From the NCBI GenBank assembly GCA_022819855.1, contig JAJEGN010000011.1, positions 1 through 64,000 on the forward strand: 64,000 bases of DNA, given 5' to 3'. Within the stretch, counting starts at the first letter, position 1. Every line of letters begins with the position of its first letter. Positions 58,568-64,000 of this stretch are shown one piece after another. The position numbers were made by a program, and so were the translations under genes. The DNA is from Gammaproteobacteria bacterium. Its GTDB lineage: Bacteria > Pseudomonadota > Gammaproteobacteria > Steroidobacterales > Rariloculaceae. The notes below the pieces were generated by a model. That model was given only the letters and a program-made list of their open reading frames with translations. It had not been told where the DNA came from and made no database searches.

Positions 58568-58707
58568 CGCCGTTCGCCCGCACTGAGATCGCGCAAGCTT
58601 CAACAGCGATTGCGCTCGCGTTGCCATGTGCAGGTCGAGTGCGAGGCTCGTCTGCGGGTCGGCCGGCGGTCGGCACGTGCGCCGCCGTCCGTGGGCTATT
58701 GCCCGCG

Positions 58708-60150
58708 TCAGTCCGTTCGAGCGGACTCCGCCCAGGGCGCACGGTTCACCGGCCGCCGGTCCGGCGGGATCGACATCGGGCCGCCGAGTCCGGTTGCAGT
58801 CGGAATGGGAGGATCGTCTCCGCCGACGATTGGCGCTCGCGGCATGGCGTCGAGCTCGCCGATGAGCCGCTCGAGAATGTCGGGTCGTTCGGCGGCGAGA
58901 TCGTTCTCTTCGTACGGGTCTTCGTCGATTCGAAACAGCGAGTACGCGGGCGCGTCGGGCGTCTCGCCCGGCATCTGCACGAGCTTCCAGGCGCCGTTGA
59001 AGTAGCCGATCGAGTACTGCTCGTGGTTGTGCCGCGCGAGCACGATGGCGCGATCCTCGACCGGCTCGCCCGAAGTCAGCGCGGGCCAGAGGTTCATGCC
59101 GTCGAGGGCTTGCGGCCACTCGGCGTCGATTTCCGTGGCCGCCATGAACGTCGGCAGGAGATCCTCGACGGCGATGATGCCGTCGTAGCGCGAACCGGCT
59201 TCGAGCACGCCGGGCAGCCACATCAGGGCCGGGACATGGATGCCGCCCTCCCAGGGCCTGCCCTTGCCGTCGCGAAATGGTCCATTGCTGGCGCCGAGAG
59301 TTTCCTCGCCCCCGTTATCGCTCATGAACATCACGAGCGTGTCGTCGCTGAGCCCGGCGTCGTCGAGCGCGGCGAGAATCCGGGCAATGGCGAGGTCCAT
59401 CTCGGTCACCATCGCGGCGAAGATGCGGCGATCGAGATCCCTGATGCCGCTGTACTCGGCGACCGCATCGGCCGGCGCCTGCAGTGGGGAGTGGGGCGCG
59501 TTGAAGGGGACATAGAGGAACAGGGGAGTCTCGGCATCGTGTTCCTGGAGCAGGCGGACGGCTTCGTCAGCGATCAAGTCGGTTGCGTAGCCGTCTTCGT
59601 GCACCGTAACGCCGTTGCGCTGCCAGTCGACGCCGCGCCAGATCGTGTGCGTTTCGTGATTGATGAACCCGCCGAGATGGCCGTAGAAATGATCGAAGCC
59701 GCGATTGTAGGGGTGATACATGACGTGGTTCGGGCCGAGATGCCACTTGCCGACGGCAAGGGTCCGGTAGCCGGCGTCGCTGAAGTATTCGGGCAGCAAT
59801 TTCTCGTTGATCGGCAGACCTGTGCTGAACCACGGCTCGAAGGGAATGAGGACGCCCGTCCTGAGCGGCGAACGGCCGGTCATGAGTGCGCCGCGAGTCG
59901 GCGAACACAGCGGGTGTACGTAGAAGCGATCGAGGATCATGCCTTCTGCGGCGAGTCGGTCAAGTGTTGGCGTCCTGATCTCGCTGCCGTGATAGCCGAC
60001 ATCGTTCCACCCGAGGTCATCGGCGACGAAGAGCACGACGTTGGTCACGGCATGGGCCGGCTGGCAGGCAAACGTGAGGACGCCGATCAGTGCAGCGAAC
60101 TGGCTTGCGCAACGGTGCGTGCGCCGGTGCTGGTTCAGGATGTTTACCAT
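58708..60150 (-). CDS. Exported arylsulfatase-type sulfatase
   Basis: This 480-residue type I sulfatase has a signal peptide (FAALIGVLTFACQPAHAV). Catalytic landmarks are VVLFVADDLGWNDVGYHGSE (metal Asp44, Asp45), the formylglycine signature CSPTRGALMTGR with Cys82 as the residue to be oxidised, GYRTLAVGKWHLGP and VMFMSDNGGEE. The PFRDGKGRPWEGGIHVPALM and SRYDGIIAVEDLLPTF segments fit the arylsulfatase B-like subfamily. It hydrolyses sulfate esters of sugars or aryl compounds in the periplasm. Cysteine at the signature needs an FGE or anSME maturase; neither is in the window. No polysaccharide-utilisation genes flank it, so substrate cannot be inferred. Divergent from the czc-type operon. Confidence 0.9.
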   Translation of the reverse strand: MVNILNQHRRTHRCASQFAALIGVLTFACQPAHAVTNVVLFVADDLGWNDVGYHGSEIRTPTLDRLAAEGMILDRFYVHPLCSPTRGALMTGRSPLRTGVLIPFEPWFSTGLPINEKLLPEYFSDAGYRTLAVGKWHLGPNHVMYHPYNRGFDHFYGHLGGFINHETHTIWRGVDWQRNGVTVHEDGYATDLIADEAVRLLQEHDAETPLFLYVPFNAPHSPLQAPADAVAEYSGIRDLDRRIFAAMVTEMDLAIARILAALDDAGLSDDTLVMFMSDNGGEETLGASNGPFRDGKGRPWEGGIHVPALMWLPGVLEAGSRYDGIIAVEDLLPTFMAATEIDAEWPQALDGMNLWPALTSGEPVEDRAIVLARHNHEQYSIGYFNGAWKLVQMPGETPDAPAYSLFRIDEDPYEENDLAAERPDILERLIGELDAMPRAPIVGGDDPPIPTATGLGGPMSIPPDRRPVNRAPWAESARTD

Positions 60151-60478
60151 GCCGCGTATCCTCTTGTGTCGATGCTGCCGTCCGGCGATGCGCCGATTTT
60201 ACAGGCCACGCCGCGGTCAGGCACTTGCATTCCCATCACCGCCACGGATTCCAAAGCGGTAATCGCAAGGTGAGTCGCAGCAGGCGTCGCTGGAAACACG
60301 CGGCAAGTGCATCCCTGTACGCGAGGGTTTCAGGCGACCCGTGGTGCGACTCCCGGTGACGGGAATGCGCGGCCGGCGATTTGTGCGCACTTGCGTTCCT
60401 GTGGTATTGCTCCCCTGTTTCCGGTTGGTCGGGTTGGCGACGGCCGCGGCCGGCCGCGAGCTTTCGGAGTTTGGTGCC
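60151..60478. other. 328-base divergent region with three GCACTTGC sites
   Basis: Three copies of the same octamer occur with near-equal spacing: GCACTTGC at 60221-60228, its reverse complement GCAAGTGC at 60303-60310, and GCACTTGC at 60387-60394. The outer two extend to a 13-base direct repeat with one mismatch (GCACTTGCATTCC and GCACTTGCGTTCC). GCATTCCC at 60227-60234 also has its inverted copy at 60361-60368. They precede the pump operon and may bind its regulator. No gene is visible in this stretch. Confidence 0.4.
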
Positions 60479-61771
60479 ATGCGGCGTTTGAACGCGATTG
60501 GACTGGGGGCGTGCATCTGGGTGGCGATGTCCGTCACTTCAGCCCTGGCCCAGGACAACGGATCGTCGAATCTGCCTGAGCTGACGCTTGAGGAAGCGCT
60601 GGTCAGGACCGTTTCGTCCAATCCCGGCCTCGTTGCTGTCGGCTTCCAGATCGATGCGGCCGAGGGGCGACTCACTCAGGCTCAGATCCCGCCTGGTCCC
60701 GAGCTTGACGTGGCGCTGCAGGACTTGCTCGGCCGGGACGTCCACCGGGGCGTCAGAAGCGCCGAGGCGACGGTATCCGTCGCCTGGATCATCGAGCGCG
60801 GCCTTCGCGAGCGGCGAGTCTCGGCGGCGCGGGCCGGTGTCGCACTGAGTAACGTCGATGCCGACATTGCGCGGCTCGATGCTGCCGCGGAGACGGCTCG
60901 ACGCTTCCTGGCATGTCTGGCCTTCCAGGATCGGCTCGGCAACGCCCTGGAGGCTGTTCGATTGGCCGAAGAGACCGTCGCAGCGGTTCGGGAACGGGTG
61001 ACCGCCGGCAGCGCGCTCGAAGCCGAGCTGGCGCGGGCGGAAGCGGGGCATGCGCGAGCGGCGCTCAACCAGGAAAACTACGAACATGAACTTTTGTCAG
61101 CGTACCATCGCCTGAGCGCGCAGTGGGGCGAGACGGAACCGGACTTTGCTGCCGTGGCTGGCGATATCGCGGCGCTGCCGCTCATCGAGCCGTTCGAGGC
61201 CTTGCTCGCGCGCGCTGACGGCAACCCCGAGCTTGCGAGGTATATGTCCACGCGCCGGCTTGCCGAGGCTGAACTCAGGGTCGCGCAGGCACAAAGCCGT
61301 CCTGACTGGCGTGCATCGGCGGGCCTGCGGCGCCTCGAAGCCAGCGACGAGATCGTGCTTGTCGGAACGCTCGCCATTCCGTTGCGGACCAGTGGGCGGA
61401 ACCTCGGACGTGTAGCCGAAGCCCGCGCCGATATCGCACGCACCGAGGCGGAAGCTGCGGCGACCAGGATTGAAATCGAAACGGCGCTCTTCGTGCTCCA
61501 CCAGGAACTCAATCACAATCTGCAACTTGCCGCCGGCTTGCGCGACGAGGTCATACCGCGCCTGGAAACGGCGCTTAGCGATACGCGACGGGCCTACGAG
61601 CTTGGCCGCTACGGCTACTTCGAATGGAGCGTGGTGCAGGGCGAACTGCTACAGGCCAACAACGATTTGCTCGAGGCCAGCATTGCCGCGCATGAGGTCG
61701 TCATCGAGATCGAGCGTCTGACCGGCGTTCAGGCTGCGCTCCCGCGCGAGGCGCAACGAGGTGCTCCATGA
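60479..61771 (+). CDS. czcC: CzcC-type outer-membrane factor (TolC family)
   Basis: This 430-residue protein begins at ATG 60479 with a signal peptide (GLGACIWVAMSVTSALAQDN). It is a TolC-fold protein with two structural repeats; the first opens LTLEEALVRTVSSNPGLVAV and the second YMSTRRLAEAELRVAQAQSR with DWRASAGLRRLE. Helical hairpins contain LDAAAETARRFLACLAFQDR and RTEAEAAATRIEIETALFVL then HQELNHNL. The RQF-like outer-membrane strand segment and the short length match the CzcC branch of metal-efflux factors. It should form a trimer channel docking with the RND pump encoded downstream. It overlaps czcB by four bases, so the operon is coupled. GTG 60341 would give a longer start without a better signal. 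Confidence 0.85.
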   Translation: MRRLNAIGLGACIWVAMSVTSALAQDNGSSNLPELTLEEALVRTVSSNPGLVAVGFQIDAAEGRLTQAQIPPGPELDVALQDLLGRDVHRGVRSAEATVSVAWIIERGLRERRVSAARAGVALSNVDADIARLDAAAETARRFLACLAFQDRLGNALEAVRLAEETVAAVRERVTAGSALEAELARAEAGHARAALNQENYEHELLSAYHRLSAQWGETEPDFAAVAGDIAALPLIEPFEALLARADGNPELARYMSTRRLAEAELRVAQAQSRPDWRASAGLRRLEASDEIVLVGTLAIPLRTSGRNLGRVAEARADIARTEAEAAATRIEIETALFVLHQELNHNLQLAAGLRDEVIPRLETALSDTRRAYELGRYGYFEWSVVQGELLQANNDLLEASIAAHEVVIEIERLTGVQAALPREAQRGAP

Positions 61772-63015
61772 GTTCGCAGGCAAGAACGATCTGTCTGTCG
61801 TTGCTTGCCGGCTGGCTTGTCGTCGCTTGCGACCTCGGTGGGCAATCCGGGGCCGCCGTAACGCCAGGTGAGCTGCCCGCTGAAGAATCGGAACCTCGGG
61901 GCCCGAATAACGGCCGACTACTCGTCAACGGAGATTTCGCACTCGAGCTCGCCGTTTACGAAACAGGCGTACCGCCCGAGTTTCGGGCTTGGGCGACGGA
62001 TGCCGGCAGGCCGGTCGCGCCGGGTCTGGTCGATCTCGGCGTGACCCTGAACCGCCTCGGCGGTGCGGTCGATGAACACCGTTTCGCAGCCCAGGGCCAA
62101 TTCCTGCGCGGCGATGCCCTCGTCTCCGAGCCGCACTCGTTTGTCGTCACGGTCGAAGCCGAGTACGAAGGCCGCCGCCACCGTTGGGAATACGACAGCT
62201 TCGAGGGGCGGACCCGGATCGGCGCCGAGATGGCGGCCGCGCTCGGGATCGGGACCATGGCGGCGGGATCGGCGGTGATCGAGGAGAGGGTCACGCTCTA
62301 TGGCACGATCATGCCTGCGACGGAGCTGGTGCGCGAGGTCAGCGCACGGTTCGAGGGTGTGCTCGAATCGGTGCCGGTCATGCTTGGTGAACGAGTCAGC
62401 GAGGGTCAGACGCTCGCGATCGTGGAAAGCAACGAGAGCCTCCAGTCCTACGAGATCGCCGCTCCGATCGCGGGCGTTGTCACGGAGCGCATCGCGAACG
62501 CGGGTGAGCAGACGGCCGGGAGGCGGCTCTTCACGATTGTCGACACGTCCACGGTTTGGGCTGACCTCGCCGTTTTCCCGGGAGATCGCGGCCGCGTGCG
62601 CGTCGGTGCGAACGTGGCCGTAACTCCAGCCGCGGGCGGCGCCGGCGTTGTGGGGACGATTTCCTATATCGATGTACTCGCGGCCTCCAATCAAGCGGTC
62701 ACTGCGCGCGCCGTGCTCGACAACAGCGACGGGACGCTTGCGCCCGGGACCTATGTCAGCGCGGAAGTTCAGGTCGGAGAGCACGTCGTGCCGCTCGCCG
62801 TGAAGCGCAGCGCCCTGCAGAGCTTTCGCGACTTCACGGTCGTCTACGCGAAGTTTGGCGATGAGTACGAAGTCAGGATGCTCGAGCTCGGCCGGCAGGC
62901 AGGCGAGTGGGCCGAGGTGCTCGGCGGTCTCGAACGCGGAACGATCTATGTCACCGAGAACAGCTACCTGATCAAGGCCGACATCGAGAAGACCGGCGCC
63001 ACTCACGATCACTGA
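61768..63015 (+). CDS. czcB: CzcB-type periplasmic adaptor lipoprotein
   Basis: This 415-residue membrane-fusion protein has a lipoprotein-like signal (LSLLAGWLVVACDLGG; lipid Cys21). The first beta domain (LELAVYETGVPPEFRAWATD) is the metal-binding-like N-terminal domain seen in CzcB/CusB relatives. Lipoyl halves are SVPVMLGERVSEGQTLAIVE and APIAGVVTERIANAGEQTAG; the helical hairpin between them is nearly absent, as in CzcB. The beta barrel (GRVRVGANVAVTPAAGGAGV) and membrane-proximal domain (SYLIKADIEKTG) follow. It bridges the outer-membrane factor to the RND pump. It overlaps czcC by four bases and ends 7 bases before czcA. Cobalt, zinc, cadmium or copper/silver could be the substrate; the window does not show which. 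Confidence 0.88.
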   Translation: MSSQARTICLSLLAGWLVVACDLGGQSGAAVTPGELPAEESEPRGPNNGRLLVNGDFALELAVYETGVPPEFRAWATDAGRPVAPGLVDLGVTLNRLGGAVDEHRFAAQGQFLRGDALVSEPHSFVVTVEAEYEGRRHRWEYDSFEGRTRIGAEMAAALGIGTMAAGSAVIEERVTLYGTIMPATELVREVSARFEGVLESVPVMLGERVSEGQTLAIVESNESLQSYEIAAPIAGVVTERIANAGEQTAGRRLFTIVDTSTVWADLAVFPGDRGRVRVGANVAVTPAAGGAGVVGTISYIDVLAASNQAVTARAVLDNSDGTLAPGTYVSAEVQVGEHVVPLAVKRSALQSFRDFTVVYAKFGDEYEVRMLELGRQAGEWAEVLGGLERGTIYVTENSYLIKADIEKTGATHDH

Positions 63016-63022
63016 CGACTTC

Positions 63023-64000
63023 ATGCTCGGCGCGATACTCAGGTTTTCGGTCGAACGGCGCGGGCTGATATTGCTCCTGGTGGCAGTGGTTGCCGGCATC
63101 GGCGCATGGAACTTCACCCGGTTGCCGATCGACGCCGTGCCGGATATCACGAACGTCCAGGTCGTGATCAATACGCGCGCACCCGGCTACACGCCGCTCG
63201 AGGTCGAGCAGCGCGTGAGCTTCCCGCTCGAGAACGCGATGGCGGGGCTGCCGCGTCTGGACCATACGCGCTCGATCTCGCGTTACGGCCAGTCACAGAT
63301 CACCGTAGTGTTCCTCGACGGCACCGATGTCTACTTCGCGCGCCAGCAGGTTGCGGAGCGTCTCGCGGTCGCGCGCAGCGCCTTGCCGCCATCGATCGAA
63401 CCTGCGCTTGGTCCGGTTGCCACCGGGCTCGGCGAGATCTTCATGTTCACGGTCGATGCGGAGCCCGGCGCACGCAATCCGGACGGCTCGGAGGTCACGC
63501 CGACGGATCTGCGCACCGTGCACGACTGGATCATCCGGCCGCAGTTGCTGCGCGTACCCGGCGTCGTCGAAGTCAATCCGGTGGGCGGTTACAAGAAGGA
63601 GTTTCTTGTCGCTCCCGATCCGGCGAAACTCCTGGCCTTCGGGCTGACCTACGACGACGTGCTCCGGGCGCTGCGCGAAAACAACGACAACCGCGGCGCC
63701 GGCTTCATCGAGTACAACGGTGCGCAACTGCTCATGCGTGTACCGGGCCAGGCCGCGGACTCCACCGATCTCGCAGCACTCGTGATCGCCGACTCCGACG
63801 GCGTACCGGTCAGGATTTCCGATGTCGCGAGCGTCGGTCCGGGTCTCGAACTGAGATCCGGCGCCGCCACGCAGAACGGCCGCGAGGTTGTCATGAGCAC
63901 GGTGTTCATGCTCATCGGCGCGAACAGCCGCACCGTTGCCAATGCGGTGGCAGAAAGACTCGAGGAGATCGCCCCGAGCCTGCCGCCGGGGATCACGGCG
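63023..64000 (+). CDS. czcA: CzcA-type heavy-metal RND efflux pump, 5' part only
   Basis: The first 326 codons of an RND pump run off the window end; the full family length is about 1,030 residues. The N-terminus (MLGAILRFSVERRGLILLLV) and the following VPDITNVQVVINTRAPGYTP are characteristic of the HME (heavy-metal efflux) RND group; ALPPSIEPALGPVATGLGEI and DLRTVHDWIIRPQLLRVPGV are the porter-domain signatures of CzcA. Segments such as VGGYKKEFLVAPDP and ENNDNRGAGFIEYNGAQLLM continue the group pattern. The metal-specificity motif in the fourth helix lies beyond the window. It would expel a divalent or monovalent soft metal using the proton gradient, with the adaptor and outer-membrane factor encoded just upstream. 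Confidence 0.92.
   Translation, partial: MLGAILRFSVERRGLILLLVAVVAGIGAWNFTRLPIDAVPDITNVQVVINTRAPGYTPLEVEQRVSFPLENAMAGLPRLDHTRSISRYGQSQITVVFLDGTDVYFARQQVAERLAVARSALPPSIEPALGPVATGLGEIFMFTVDAEPGARNPDGSEVTPTDLRTVHDWIIRPQLLRVPGVVEVNPVGGYKKEFLVAPDPAKLLAFGLTYDDVLRALRENNDNRGAGFIEYNGAQLLMRVPGQAADSTDLAALVIADSDGVPVRISDVASVGPGLELRSGAATQNGREVVMSTVFMLIGANSRTVANAVAERLEEIAPSLPPGITA

Noticed and set aside
1..64000. Search for tRNA, rRNA, CRISPR arrays, insertion sequences and phage genes.
   Set aside because: No cloverleaf, array of regular repeats, transposase or integrase motif was recognised by eye. A covariance-model scan would be needed to exclude small RNAs.

Overview
The window looks like chromosome from a high-G+C Gram-negative proteobacterium, most likely a gammaproteobacterium of an uncultivated marine or soil lineage. 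The grounds are a tripartite RND pump with a TolC-type outer membrane factor, many Sec, Tat and lipoprotein export signals, c-type haem motifs, a DUF481 outer membrane protein, and dense gene packing with ATGA-type start/stop overlaps. This placement is inference; no rRNA, tRNA, CRISPR array, transposase or phage gene was recognised.

Layout. 0-1.4 kb is a decaying accessory patch: a broken and an intact copy of a small membrane/coiled-coil protein, and a PIN-toxin remnant next to an intact antitoxin-like gene. 1.4-7.2 kb carries surface or protein glycosylation genes: a sulfotransferase, a secreted TonB-tail protein, a TPR/OGT glycosyltransferase, and rmlB-rmlC. 7.2-12.8 kb holds two secreted proteins (one with three NTF2-like repeats), a Phd/ParE toxin-antitoxin pair and an ammonium transporter. 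12.9-22.7 kb is a long minus-strand run for periplasmic oxidation: VAO/PCMH-type flavoprotein, cytochrome c, Tat protein, haem lipoprotein propeller, alkylsulfatase-like metallo-beta-lactamase, PQQ dehydrogenase, carotenoid/lignostilbene-type oxygenase and a second Tat protein. 23-27.8 kb has a DUF6152 protein, small membrane proteins and a MacAB-like exporter in three genes. 27.9-34.8 kb combines secreted propellers, a CcdA-like membrane protein, a metallo-beta-lactamase with an altered metal motif, and a second DUF6152 pair. 34.8-45.4 kb has a DUF481 protein and a minus-strand catabolic run: hyuA-hyuB, two creatinase-like M24 proteins, an MmgE/PrpD protein and an aromatic-acid-type MFS transporter. 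45.5-50.6 kb has an AmiD-like amidase, a propeller/haem-lipoprotein pair, a tannase/feruloyl-esterase-like protein and the third DUF6152 pair. 51.3-58.6 kb is a five-gene plus-strand operon of exported redox or metal proteins of unknown purpose. 58.7-64 kb has a sulfatase and the start of a czcCBA-type pump operon cut by the window end.

How the genes work together. The shared theme is extracytoplasmic oxidation: exported dehydrogenases, haem c proteins and propellers, with hydrolases that could release aromatic or ester-linked substrates and transporters for small acids. The strongest candidates for undescribed systems are the 51.3-58.6 kb operon and the 12.9-22.7 kb run. Their substrates cannot be read from sequence alone.
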